Assembly: GCA_903887415.1 (NCBI GenBank)
Contig: CAISPO010000038.1
Location: 124,001-188,000 of the forward strand
Source of the DNA: an uncultured Bacteroidota bacterium
GTDB taxonomy: Bacteria; Bacteroidota; Bacteroidia; Chitinophagales; Chitinophagaceae
Reading direction: 5' to 3'
Length of the DNA stretch: 64,000 nucleotides
Shown one piece after another: positions 45,434-53,769 of the stretch. A program made the position numbers and the translations under genes. Each line of letters opens with the position of its first letter. Positions within the stretch are counted from its first letter, which is position 1. The notes beneath the pieces were generated by a model. The model had not been told where the DNA came from. It made no database searches and saw only the letters and a program-made list of their open reading frames with translations.

Positions 45434-46570
45434 TTAACGATGAGGTCCAACCGCATCCATCATCACTTTAGTAAAAGTCTCCCAGGTATATTTTTTCTTT
45501 TCTTCCAGTATATTTTCGTGCAAGCCAGGTATTGAATCTGGCTCAAAAAACTTCAGTATAGCCGTTGCAATTGATGTAGGGTCTGGCTCCGCCACGAAGC
45601 CAACCTGGCCATCAGGTACCACCTCTGCAAGGCCACCCACATTGGTCACCACCATTGGCTTTTCAAAATGAAAGGCGATCTGGGTAATACCGCTCTGTGT
45701 AGCATGTTTGTAAGGCTGCACCACCAGGTCTGCCGCGCTGAAGTAGTAGCGCACCTCACTGTTTGGGATGAAGTCCGTTTTTAAATGAACCTTGTTTTGC
45801 AGTTGGCGGTGTTCTATGATGCTGTTATTCTTGGCTTCCACATCCTTATTATAGTATTCACCTGCGGCTATCAGTTCTATGCCTGCCGCCCGTATCCGTT
45901 CGTCTGCCATTGCTTCCAGCAACCAGTCCAAGCCTTTATATTCCCTTATAAACCCGAAGAAAAGTATATATTTTTTACTCGGATTAATTTTCAGTTTTTC
46001 GCAGGCAGCTTGCTTGCTCACCGCCTCATGGTAACTGTCATAAACCGGATGCGGGGTAAAAAACGATGGCTTATCCGTAAAGGTTTTTACATCCTTCAGC
46101 ACATCCTTGCTCATCGTCACAAACGCATCCACGGCCTTAATAAAATACCTTGTGAATTGCGGATCTCCCGGCCTTTTTTCATGCGGTATGATATTGTCAA
46201 CAATACATACTACGCGGGTATGTTTATTCTTCTTAGCCTTCCTCAATATAGTGCCGAAGCATGGCCCCATAAAAGGCAGCCAGTATTTCACGATCACAAG
46301 GTCATACTTCTCCCGGTTCATCGCCGCGCCCACACTTAGCCAGTTCATTGGGTTCACAGAATTAACCACCCTAAGTATCTTCAGCCCTGCCGGCGCAGGT
46401 TCGTCGGTAAACTGCGTCTTCCCGGGAAACAGGAACGAAGGGTATTGCAGCGAAAAAGAATAGATCGTAACATCATGCCCCTGCTGCTGTAGCTGGTAGG
46501 CCAGCCGCTCATTGAACGCCGCCAGTCCGCCGCGCAAGGGATGCGCCGTACCCAGTATGGCTATTTTCAT
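45434..46570 (-). CDS. Glycosyltransferase family 4 protein
   Basis: 378 residues with two Rossmann halves: acceptor side KIAILGTAHPLRGGLAAFNE and donor side with YILFFGFIREYKGLDWLLEA and FEKPMVVTNVGGLAEVVPDG, the GT4 EX7E-like region. Likely adds a sugar to a surface glycan or lipooligosaccharide. Its ATG overlaps the hddC stop by 4 bases, so the donor may be GDP-heptose made by the two upstream genes; this is inference from the operon. Confidence 0.88.
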   Translation of the reverse strand: MKIAILGTAHPLRGGLAAFNERLAYQLQQQGHDVTIYSFSLQYPSFLFPGKTQFTDEPAPAGLKILRVVNSVNPMNWLSVGAAMNREKYDLVIVKYWLPFMGPCFGTILRKAKKNKHTRVVCIVDNIIPHEKRPGDPQFTRYFIKAVDAFVTMSKDVLKDVKTFTDKPSFFTPHPVYDSYHEAVSKQAACEKLKINPSKKYILFFGFIREYKGLDWLLEAMADERIRAAGIELIAAGEYYNKDVEAKNNSIIEHRQLQNKVHLKTDFIPNSEVRYYFSAADLVVQPYKHATQSGITQIAFHFEKPMVVTNVGGLAEVVPDGQVGFVAEPDPTSIATAILKFFEPDSIPGLHENILEEKKKYTWETFTKVMMDAVGPHR

Positions 46571-47265
46571 TTGAAAAGGGTTTTAAAATCCACCTGTGCC
46601 GCATCATAATCCACGGGGATGCCAATGTCTATAAAATAATCCTCGCTTACATAACCATAAAAGCCCTTTTCCTTCACAAACCGTTCCAGGTAATCTTTTT
46701 CAAAAGAAAATTTCTCCGGCAACTTCCGTCCCAGGAAGGCCTCCCTATTTAGAAAATATGCCCCACCATTTATCAACCCTTCTTCTTTAAAATGCTTTTC
46801 TTCAAACGAAGTGATAACACCCGCTGCGTTGGCATTCACCACCCCATAACGGTCAAATTTGTGCATCTTCTTTAAGGCAAGCGTTACCTCGGCATTCTTG
46901 CTTTTATGAAATCTGTATTGCTCTTTCAAACCCACCTTAAACATCGTATCTCCATTCAGCACCGCCACATCATCAGTCTCCGCTTCCTCCATAGCCGCAA
47001 GTATGCCGCCGCCCGTTCCCAACGGTTCAGTTTCTATTACACAGTCCACCTCAAATGGCAGGTCCTGGTCTTCCAGCCAGTCGGTCACTACCTTATGCTT
47101 ATACCCCAGCGACAAGATCACTCGCGTAGCCCCCTGCTGGTTCACATATTCAAACAGATAAGAAAGGAACGGCTTGCCATTCACCGGCGCCATACACTTA
47201 GGATAAGCCCCTATCACTTCCTTCAGCCTCGTTCCCAGCCCTCCGGCTAATATGATTACTTCCAT
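46567..47265 (-). CDS. hddC: D-glycero-alpha-D-manno-heptose 1-phosphate guanylyltransferase-like nucleotidyltransferase
   Basis: 232 residues. Sugar-nucleotidyltransferase signature VIILAGGLGTRLKEVIGAYP and K-C-MAPVNGKPFL, followed by the metal-binding VLNGDTMF. HddC turns heptose 1-phosphate and GTP into GDP-heptose. The name rests on the adjacent hddA-type kinase; by itself the sequence could be another NTP_transferase such as mannose-1-phosphate guanylyltransferase. Confidence 0.8.
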   Translation of the reverse strand: MEVIILAGGLGTRLKEVIGAYPKCMAPVNGKPFLSYLFEYVNQQGATRVILSLGYKHKVVTDWLEDQDLPFEVDCVIETEPLGTGGGILAAMEEAETDDVAVLNGDTMFKVGLKEQYRFHKSKNAEVTLALKKMHKFDRYGVVNANAAGVITSFEEKHFKEEGLINGGAYFLNREAFLGRKLPEKFSFEKDYLERFVKEKGFYGYVSEDYFIDIGIPVDYDAAQVDFKTLFK

Positions 47266-47274
47266 TTTGATAAG

Positions 47275-48297
47275 TTATATTGACCAGGAAACTAATCCTC
47301 TTTCTGTAAAATTATAAGGGCGCAACTCACCTCCAAACATACCCAGGGCATTCTTCACAGCGTACCTCGTATTCCCCGGACAGTAGAACATCATAAAGCC
47401 GCCACCACCCGCGCCGGATATCTTCCCACCTGTAGCGCCGGCTTTTAGGGCGGCTTCATATATCTCATCCATGCTGGTATTGGAGATGCCTTTCGCCATT
47501 TGTTTCTTATACCGGAAACCATAGTCCAGTATGCCACCTATTTCGTGTATGTTGCCCTTCAGCACCGCGTCCTTCATCATCTGCGCCTGCTCCTTCAGGT
47601 GGTGCATCGCATCTATAGATTCCTTGTTCTTGTCCTTCACATTCTGGCTCTGCGCTTCTATGATGGTTGATGACAGCCTGCTCGTGGCCGTAAAGTACAG
47701 CAGCAGGTTATTTTCCAATTCATACAGATATTCAGGCTTTATCCGCAGCGGATTTACAACCACCTTATTATTGTCATAAAACTCCATGAAGTTCACCCCG
47801 CCAAATGTTGCAGCATACTGGTCTTGCTTGCCGCCGGCCATAGCCAGCTCTACGCGCTCCACATCATAGGCCATCTGTGCTATATCATATTCCCCCAGCG
47901 GCAGGTTCAGCCACTCAGCAAATACCCCTATTATCGCCACCATCAGTGTGGAAGAGCTACCAAGGCCAGAACCGGCAGGGGCATCCACAACAGTAGTCAG
48001 TTTAAACCCAGTTGGCACCGGGCCATACTTAGCTACAATGTGGTTGTACGCGCCTGTTGCCAGGTCCAGCACACCATCTATGGGCAGTTTATCGCTCTTA
48101 TCATACGATACGCTTTCATTCCGGTCCAGTGCTTCGATGATAATTTCCGGCACATTCAGTGGTTCTATGGTAGCATAGGCATACAGCGAAATGGTAGCGT
48201 TCAGTATTGCACCGCCATACAGGTCACAATAAGGGCTTACATCCGTGCCGCCCCCGGCAAGGCCAATACGCAATGGCGCTTTACTTCTGTAGATCAT
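47275..48297 (-). CDS. hddA: GHMP-family sugar kinase, D-glycero-alpha-D-manno-heptose 7-phosphate kinase-like
   Basis: 340 residues. GHMP signature PAGSGLGSSSTLMVAI (residues about 108-123), N-terminal SKAPLRIGLAGGGTDVSPYC typical of HddA/Fkp-type kinases, and the C-terminal GKISGAGGGGFMMFY loop. HddA phosphorylates heptose 7-phosphate at C1 in the GDP-heptose route. It begins a three-gene unit with hddC (9-base gap) and a glycosyltransferase. The isomerase gmhA and phosphatase gmhB are not in the window. Confidence 0.85.
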   Translation of the reverse strand: MIYRSKAPLRIGLAGGGTDVSPYCDLYGGAILNATISLYAYATIEPLNVPEIIIEALDRNESVSYDKSDKLPIDGVLDLATGAYNHIVAKYGPVPTGFKLTTVVDAPAGSGLGSSSTLMVAIIGVFAEWLNLPLGEYDIAQMAYDVERVELAMAGGKQDQYAATFGGVNFMEFYDNNKVVVNPLRIKPEYLYELENNLLLYFTATSRLSSTIIEAQSQNVKDKNKESIDAMHHLKEQAQMMKDAVLKGNIHEIGGILDYGFRYKKQMAKGISNTSMDEIYEAALKAGATGGKISGAGGGGFMMFYCPGNTRYAVKNALGMFGGELRPYNFTERGLVSWSI

Positions 48298-48471
48298 AAT
48301 ATGGTGGCTAAATTAACGAAATACCGAACAAATACGCTACCCGATTTCGGCAGGAATCGCTAACCTTCATATGGACTGCTTACTTTTAACTCAAAATTAG
48401 GCAGCCCCTTCAGGGGTTTGGGGGTTTTCACAATATTAATCAGTAAACTTGTATAAAGAAATAAGATAACT

Positions 48472-49464
48472 ATGATCGATCCCGTTACAGAGCCGGTGAG
48501 CATTGATTCCGTGCAGGCAATACAGCACCTGGTAGGGCAAATGGAAAAAGTGATCCGTGGCAAACGCAGGCAGATTGAGTTTGTGATCACATGCCTGCTT
48601 GCAGGCGGCCATATTCTCATGGAAGATAATCCCGGAACGGGCAAAACGGTGCTTGCCCGTACGCTGGCACAGTGCATCAGCGGTGAGCGCGAAGGAGAGC
48701 ATGTGGTGTTCAAGCGCATACAATTTACCCCCGACCTGCTGCCCATGGACCTTATTGGCACGCACATATTCGACGATATCCATAAAGAATTCATCTTTAA
48801 AAAAGGCCCCCTCTTTTGCAATGTACTATTGGCCGATGAAATAAACAGGGCTTCGCCAAAAGTGCAGAGCGCCCTGCTGGAAGCCATGGCAGAGCAGCAA
48901 ATAACTGTGGGCGATACAACCTTGAAACTGGAGCGCCTCTTCTTTTCTATAGCCACTCAAAACCCTATAGAAATGGAGGGTACCTATCCCCTGCCCGCCG
49001 CCCAGCTAGACCGCTTCTATATGAAGATACAGTTTGGCTATGTGGACGAGCAAACCGAACTGAATATCTACCGCGAATACCTCAACATTGCCCAAAACCT
49101 CATAGACCTGGAACAAGTACTGAGTATGAAGGACATACTGGAACTGCAGGCTATGGCGGGACAAGTACATGTACATGAAGAGATACTAAGATCGGTAAGC
49201 AACATAGTACGCCAAACCCGCGAGCACCAGGATATATCGCTTGGTGCATCTACCCGCAGCGGTATAGCATTCCTCAAGTGCCTGCGTGCGTACGCGCTCG
49301 TAGCCGGCCGCACTTATGTGATAGAAGACGATGTAAAAGACATAGCCCGCGCCGTACTGGAGCATCGCCTTGTTTATCGGAACAAAGAAGGCAAGCTCAA
49401 AGCCCTCGACAGTATAATCGCCCGTGAAACCGAACGCCTCGCCAAGCTGAAACTGCATGGGTAA
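48472..49464 (+). CDS. MoxR-family AAA+ ATPase
   Basis: 330 residues. Walker A in MEDNPGTGKTVLARTLAQ, Walker B VLLADEINRASPKVQSALLE, sensor 1 SIATQNPIEMEGTYPLPAAQ, and the C-terminal AAA_lid_2 (GASTRSGIAFLKCLRAYAL). MoxR ATPases act as chaperones, usually for VWA or DUF58 partners. Here no such gene follows; instead a secreted helical-repeat protein overlaps by 8 bases. Confidence 0.93.
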   Translation: MIDPVTEPVSIDSVQAIQHLVGQMEKVIRGKRRQIEFVITCLLAGGHILMEDNPGTGKTVLARTLAQCISGEREGEHVVFKRIQFTPDLLPMDLIGTHIFDDIHKEFIFKKGPLFCNVLLADEINRASPKVQSALLEAMAEQQITVGDTTLKLERLFFSIATQNPIEMEGTYPLPAAQLDRFYMKIQFGYVDEQTELNIYREYLNIAQNLIDLEQVLSMKDILELQAMAGQVHVHEEILRSVSNIVRQTREHQDISLGASTRSGIAFLKCLRAYALVAGRTYVIEDDVKDIARAVLEHRLVYRNKEGKLKALDSIIARETERLAKLKLHG

Positions 49465-51622
49465 CTACCAGGAGCGGGAAGATCAATCAAATAAAGTGGA
49501 TCTCAAAATCAAAAATAGAATAGGATACGCTTGCACACTGGCATTAACGCTGTGTGCTTTTATTTCCTTTGCCCAATCCTCCGCGCAAAAAAGCAAGCCG
49601 GCCGCACCGCGGGAAGTACCCAAAATGCCTACGCTGCCACCGCAGTTCATGCCGCCCCACCCACCGGATAAGATGGAGCAGCGATACTACAACATTGATG
49701 CCAAACGCATGATAGAAGACCCGGAAAGCGAAGACGCCCTGCCCCGTTCCCGCGAATTCATTCGTATCGACAGCACCTACTATGTGGGATGGATGTTTGA
49801 GGGCGTTTATAAAGCTACCCACGCTGCCGATTATATCGGTTATAAGAATGCGATCATACCGCTTGAACGTGCGCTTCACCTGATGGAACGCGATTATTCC
49901 AAAGCCCTCGCCACCCGAACATCGGATGCTAAAGTGTTTTACCCAATAAGGCGGCTCCCGGTTGACTATACTTTCATTGCCTACTTCCTGGAGCAATGCT
50001 ACAGCAATACTGATCAGCCGGACAAAGTCTTTGCGCTGCTGCGCCACTGCCTCAAGTGGAAGTTCCAGATGCAGTATTATATGGATGCATACAACTACAT
50101 GGCCTGGACCGTTCACCGCAACCGCTTCTATACCAGCGCCAAATATCCTTTCCTGCGCAACTCCATTGATGCCAATGAGCGCCTTGCCCAGCGCTACCTG
50201 GATACCAGCATGTCCCTCATCATCCAAAATGAGTCCATCAACACGGAGATAGGAAAATACTTCTTCCCCGGCTATGAGGAACGGGAGAAGATGAGTGTTT
50301 ATCATTACAAAAACATCCTTGCCAGCTACTCGTTCGCCATAGACTCTGCCAACTATTACTTCAACCTGATGCGCCAGGCGCGCAGGCTGCCGCACAACAA
50401 CTACGCCAACTTCCGCGTCATCTGCGGCGACTTCCGCACCGCGGAAAAGGAGTACAAACTGGCCGCTATGCAAGACAACGGCGACAAGCGCCTAATGGAA
50501 TGGGCCTACTATAGCTCAACGTTGGATATCTACAAATCGCTGCCGAAGCAAGGTGCAGCGCTCATGCGCGACATGATACGCGCCGCCGGCACCACGCCCG
50601 GCTATGGCTGGTACAACATAGCCCTCGCCCGATGCCTCCTCTATGATGGCCAGATTAGTGAGGCCCAGCGCTATGCCGACAAGGCTGCGGAATTCAAGGA
50701 GCTCCACATAGGCACCACGCTTGGCCAGAGCCAGTACGACTTCAGCATACAGCTCCTGAAACTCATCAGTAAGGAGCAATCCTGGGAGATGGACAAGTTT
50801 GAGCACCGCAACTGGTGGTACAACCCCAAAGTGTTGCTGGACATGAGCAGCAAGCTAAGCGAGAAGTACCTGCAGCAGTTCCTCATCATCAACCAGTTTG
50901 CCCAAAACCCGGAGCGCGACCGCGTGATCTACAAACTCTTCTCTACCGAGAGTACCGTATCATGGGATGAGATATGGTTCCTCATTCACGACTTCAGCAC
51001 CAAATACTTTATAGACCGGTTTCAAAAAGAAGCGGAGACCGACAACCGGCCATATATCCGCAAGTATTTCCAGCTATTCACTACCCGCCTGAAGATGCAG
51101 GATGGAAAGTACCAGGATGCCAAACCAATGCTGGACAAGTTGCTGCAGGACCCAAATACAGACGCAGAATATGAAAAGCTCTTCACCGCCCGCATATACG
51201 AAGCAGAGGCTACTTGTGCCAAAGAGCTGAAGAACGAAGCCGCGCAAAACGACTGGCTCTATCGCCTCTATGTGCTCTACCCGCAACTGGCGCCCTACTG
51301 CGGTATGCCCATCAACATGCACCTGCACCTGAGCGGAGAGATAGACAAGGACGTAGAAAGCCGCCTCCGCGCCTGCAACATCAACTGGGTAACTAACAGC
51401 AGCATACCCGGCCCGGATGTGTATGTGATCTTCACACATGCCGGCAAGAATAAAGACATTACTTATTATGTGCTCGATAAAGCCGGCAATTACATTGTCC
51501 CCAAGCAATCCTTCGCCTGGCAGAAGGCCGATGAGACCGGCACCGCAATCGCCTACCGCATCTTCAACATTGGTGGTAAAGATGCTGAGGAGATAGAAAA
51601 GGGAAAAGAAGCCGCTGAATAA
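49457..51622 (+). CDS. Exported TPR-like helical-repeat protein, hypothetical
   Basis: Up to 721 residues. The ATG at 49457 overlaps moxR by 8 bases; a GTG at 49496 would give a tidier signal peptide (KIKNRIGYACTLALTLCAFISFAQ). After the signal comes a Pro-rich linker, then about 600 residues of amphipathic helices resembling tetratricopeptide/Sel1 repeats (IPLERALHLMERDYSKAL; CLLYDGQISEAQRYADKAAE). It is probably periplasmic. No enzyme motif. Coupling to moxR suggests the ATPase and this protein work in one process; this is inference. Confidence 0.75.
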   Translation: MGNYQEREDQSNKVDLKIKNRIGYACTLALTLCAFISFAQSSAQKSKPAAPREVPKMPTLPPQFMPPHPPDKMEQRYYNIDAKRMIEDPESEDALPRSREFIRIDSTYYVGWMFEGVYKATHAADYIGYKNAIIPLERALHLMERDYSKALATRTSDAKVFYPIRRLPVDYTFIAYFLEQCYSNTDQPDKVFALLRHCLKWKFQMQYYMDAYNYMAWTVHRNRFYTSAKYPFLRNSIDANERLAQRYLDTSMSLIIQNESINTEIGKYFFPGYEEREKMSVYHYKNILASYSFAIDSANYYFNLMRQARRLPHNNYANFRVICGDFRTAEKEYKLAAMQDNGDKRLMEWAYYSSTLDIYKSLPKQGAALMRDMIRAAGTTPGYGWYNIALARCLLYDGQISEAQRYADKAAEFKELHIGTTLGQSQYDFSIQLLKLISKEQSWEMDKFEHRNWWYNPKVLLDMSSKLSEKYLQQFLIINQFAQNPERDRVIYKLFSTESTVSWDEIWFLIHDFSTKYFIDRFQKEAETDNRPYIRKYFQLFTTRLKMQDGKYQDAKPMLDKLLQDPNTDAEYEKLFTARIYEAEATCAKELKNEAAQNDWLYRLYVLYPQLAPYCGMPINMHLHLSGEIDKDVESRLRACNINWVTNSSIPGPDVYVIFTHAGKNKDITYYVLDKAGNYIVPKQSFAWQKADETGTAIAYRIFNIGGKDAEEIEKGKEAAE

Positions 51623-51629
51623 ACAATGA

Positions 51630-51800
51630 TCATATTTTCCTCCACGCCTTTTCCCTTAAACTCTTAACAGTAATATGCTGTCCTTCAAAGAGGCCTGCGC
51701 TTTTCTCAAAGTCTTCGTTGCTTTTGAACCCCGACTCGCCTAGCTTTTTCCGCAACGTCTTGTGTAGCCTGGAAGTAGCCGTTTTGGTTCCTGTTTTCAC
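51630..51800 (-). CDS. Small ORF (56 codons), possible antitoxin remnant
   Basis: Too short for the ORF track. GTG 51800 to TGA 51630 encodes a basic peptide starting VKTGTKTATSRLHKTLRKK and ending GLFEGQHITVKSLREKAWRK. The C-terminal pattern GLF-x-x-ITxxxLREKAWRK resembles tails of VapB/Phd-like antitoxins from memory, but no toxin gene is adjacent and no ribosome site is clear. Could be a remnant. Confidence 0.35.
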   Translation of the reverse strand: MKTGTKTATSRLHKTLRKKLGESGFKSNEDFEKSAGLFEGQHITVKSLREKAWRKI

Positions 51801-51895
51801 AACTCAAAGATACATAATTTTAAAAACTTGCCGTTTGGCGGTGAACAAATAAACCTGCTTTTTTCATTAGCTTGCACCCTTCTAATTCCGGTATC

Positions 51896-52717
51896 ATGAG
51901 CAAGCTAAAACTACTGAGTACTTTCCTCGCTAATCCTAAACAGATCATCGCGCTGGGCATACAGGCGCTGAACAGGAAACAAAGCGAGATAGACTACGAA
52001 AAGAAGAACCTCGAAAAATACGGCCGCGCGCAACTGCCCACACTTGACATACTCGACCTTGTTCCCGGATTCAGCGGCACTATCCACTCCTTTGCCTACC
52101 TGAATGGCGCGTCCATGCCCACCATCATAATTATGCTGAAGTCGCTGGCAAAGCGTATCCCCGACTGCTCTTACCTGGAGTTCGGCAGCTTTCGCGGGGA
52201 GAACATTGTGAACGTGGCCGATGCCGCTAAAGACTGCACATCGATAACATTATCTCCCGAGGAAATGACCGCCCGTGGCTTTAAGCCGGGCTTTTTGAAG
52301 GTGGACCGTTTCTTCTCAAAAAACAAGCCCAACATTAACTACATCCTGCACGACTCCATGACTTTCGACTTCGCCTCGCTCAACAAGAAGTTCGACCTGA
52401 TATCTATAGATGCCGACAACCGCTACAGCTTTATACTCCAGGATACCAAAACAGCTTTCAGCCTGCTGAAGAACGAGAACTCCATAATAGTGTGGCACAA
52501 CTATTCCATTGAGCTGGAGAACGATGGCATCCGGCAGGATGTACTGGCTGGGATACTTGACGGCACTCCAGCAGAGTACCACAACAACCTGTACCATGTG
52601 TCCAACACCATCACCGCTATTTTCATCCGTGGCAACTTCCCTACCAGCATGATCAACTTTCCCTCTGTGCCTACGAAGTCTTTTAATCTGAGTATTGAGG
52701 CAAAGAAGATCGTCTGA
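51896..52717 (+). CDS. Class I SAM-dependent methyltransferase-like protein
   Basis: ATG 51896 (MSKLKLLSTFLANPKQII) is preferred over the earlier 51872. The 273-residue product has a Methyltransf_24-like core: LEFGSFRGENIVNVADAA as motif I (the glycine-rich loop is GSFRG), an LISIDADNRYSFI segment as motif III/IV, and a C-terminal IIVWHNYSIE strand. The pattern is that of sugar or glycan methyltransferases such as those in polysaccharide clusters. Substrate unknown. The stop codon lies within a repeat (52713-52753). Confidence 0.75.
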   Translation: MSKLKLLSTFLANPKQIIALGIQALNRKQSEIDYEKKNLEKYGRAQLPTLDILDLVPGFSGTIHSFAYLNGASMPTIIIMLKSLAKRIPDCSYLEFGSFRGENIVNVADAAKDCTSITLSPEEMTARGFKPGFLKVDRFFSKNKPNINYILHDSMTFDFASLNKKFDLISIDADNRYSFILQDTKTAFSLLKNENSIIVWHNYSIELENDGIRQDVLAGILDGTPAEYHNNLYHVSNTITAIFIRGNFPTSMINFPSVPTKSFNLSIEAKKIV

Positions 52718-52753
52718 ACCTTGATTCTCTTGATTAAATGATTAACTTGATGC
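52713..52753 (+). repeat. 'GTCTGAACCTTGATT' repeat, copy 3, at a stop codon
   Basis: GTCTGAACCTTGATTCTCTT then GATTAAATGATTAACTTGAT. The TGA in GTCTGA is the stop codon of the methyltransferase. The first 15 bases are identical to 61667-61681. Confidence 0.75.
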
Positions 52754-52781
52754 AGGGTCGCGGAAAGCTGATGAAGCTGTC

Positions 52782-52810
52782 ATGGTGAGCCTCGCCGAGC
52801 CATGACATTG
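52782..52810. repeat. GTCATGG...CCATGAC hairpin
   Basis: GTCATGGTGAGCCTCGCCGA then GCCATGAC can fold on itself. It is of the GTCATGcTGAGC type frequent between Bacteroidota genes. Confidence 0.4.
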
Positions 52811-52904
52811 CCGAATTAAGCTCTTAGCTGAACAGCATTCTTAATAGCTCCATAATAACGTTTTATGTATATTGGGTTGTTTATTAACCACTAAAACGAT
52901 CCAC

Positions 52905-53318
52905 ATGCCACTTATCCGTTCCTCCCTTCAAAAGGTTTCCTGTGTTTTGCTGGCTGCATGCCTGCTGCTCAGTTGCCATATCAACAACTCTGTTACCGAA
53001 AGAATGGACGTTACCTTCTCTAAGGACCAGCCGGCTATGTCTGCCGAGCTGCGCGGCCTTGTAAACTGCGAACGCATAAACGTATCCGGGACAAAAACGA
53101 CCACCAACCAAACAAAGGTTACAAAAAGGCCCATAATAGAGTTTGTGAACTACACCAACCAGGACGACCTCAACGACCTCTCAAAAAAAGTAGCCGCACA
53201 ACTAAAGCAAGACCTGGTGAACCCCAATGATTTTGACGAATACAAAGTCGGTTTTGTCAAGAAGTCGGAGCATATGAGCACGAGTAAATATTTCGTGATC
53301 ACTAAGGATAAACTGTAG
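52905..53318 (+). CDS. Hypothetical lipoprotein
   Basis: ATG 52905 (MPLIRSSLQKVSCVLLAACLLLSC) gives a lipoprotein signal with Cys at about residue 24; the ORF track start at 52872 is a TTG. The 137-residue product has a mature domain of about 110 residues, with conserved-looking ITKRPIIEFVNYTNQDDLND-type charged helices. Family not recognised. It would be periplasmic, membrane-anchored. Confidence 0.65.
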   Translation: MPLIRSSLQKVSCVLLAACLLLSCHINNSVTERMDVTFSKDQPAMSAELRGLVNCERINVSGTKTTTNQTKVTKRPIIEFVNYTNQDDLNDLSKKVAAQLKQDLVNPNDFDEYKVGFVKKSEHMSTSKYFVITKDKL

Positions 53319-53462
53319 TGAGTTTCTTACCATGTTAGCAGGGCCGCCCTGTGTTGATTCCTTTGTTCTGGCGGAATATCACATTTTTCATAGAAAAAAA
53401 AGTTTTGTGGATAGCGGCGGTTAGTTGGCTGGTTTTCAAGGGTTTGGTTTTTGAAAAATGTC

Positions 53463-53522
53463 ACAAACGTATCGCAAACGTATCACAGATCAGGATTTCA
53501 GGATTTTAGGATTTTCAGGATG
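53463..53522. repeat. Tandem ACAAACGTATC and CAGGATTTT repeats
   Basis: ACAAACGTATC-GCAAACGTATC is an 11-bp tandem, followed by a partial 'CTTGATT' family relative (AGATCAGGATTTCAGGATTT). AGATCAGGATTT recurs at 54605-54616, on the other side of the terminase-like gene. Confidence 0.5.
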
Positions 53523-53662
53523 CGCAAGTTTATGGGCCTGGTAAAAAACCTGAGATAGGCCGCTGAGATAAATCCCGATAGGGATGATATTATTATAGCT
53601 GTTTTAATAGTTATGGGGTGAACCCTGAAGGGGTGGTATAAAAATATGGAGTGTGGTTTTTA

Positions 53663-53718
53663 CATCCCCCTAGCCCCCTTCGCTCATGCACATATCTACG
53701 CTAAAGGGGGAATGTTCC
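53663..53718. repeat. ATTCCCCCTT...AGCGAAGGGGG repeat, copy 2 (inverted)
   Basis: CATCCCCCTAGCCCCCTTCG ... CTAAAGGGGGAAT; its reverse complement aligns with 43175-43234. Confidence 0.6.
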
Positions 53719-53769
53719 ACTACGAGTACAGATGCTTCCTGTCGTCAGCATGAGCAATATGAAGTCATA

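Larger units (their letters stand above)
53319..53769. other. Repeat-filled intergenic region
   Basis: 451 bases with no gene. From left: AAACGTATCGCAAACGTATC tandem near 53463, a GATCAGGATTTCAGGATTTT repeat, a CCCGATAGGGATG and a GAACCCTGAAGGGGTGG element, then an inverted copy of the 43175 repeat. Confidence 0.55.

Noticed and set aside
49544-50473. 309-codon minus-strand ORF
   Set aside because: Shadow of the exported helical-repeat gene; the plus frame is longer, has a signal peptide and is coupled to moxR.
53463-53484. Possible CRISPR-like array from the AAACGTATC tandem
   Set aside because: Only two 11-bp units with no spacers and no cas genes.
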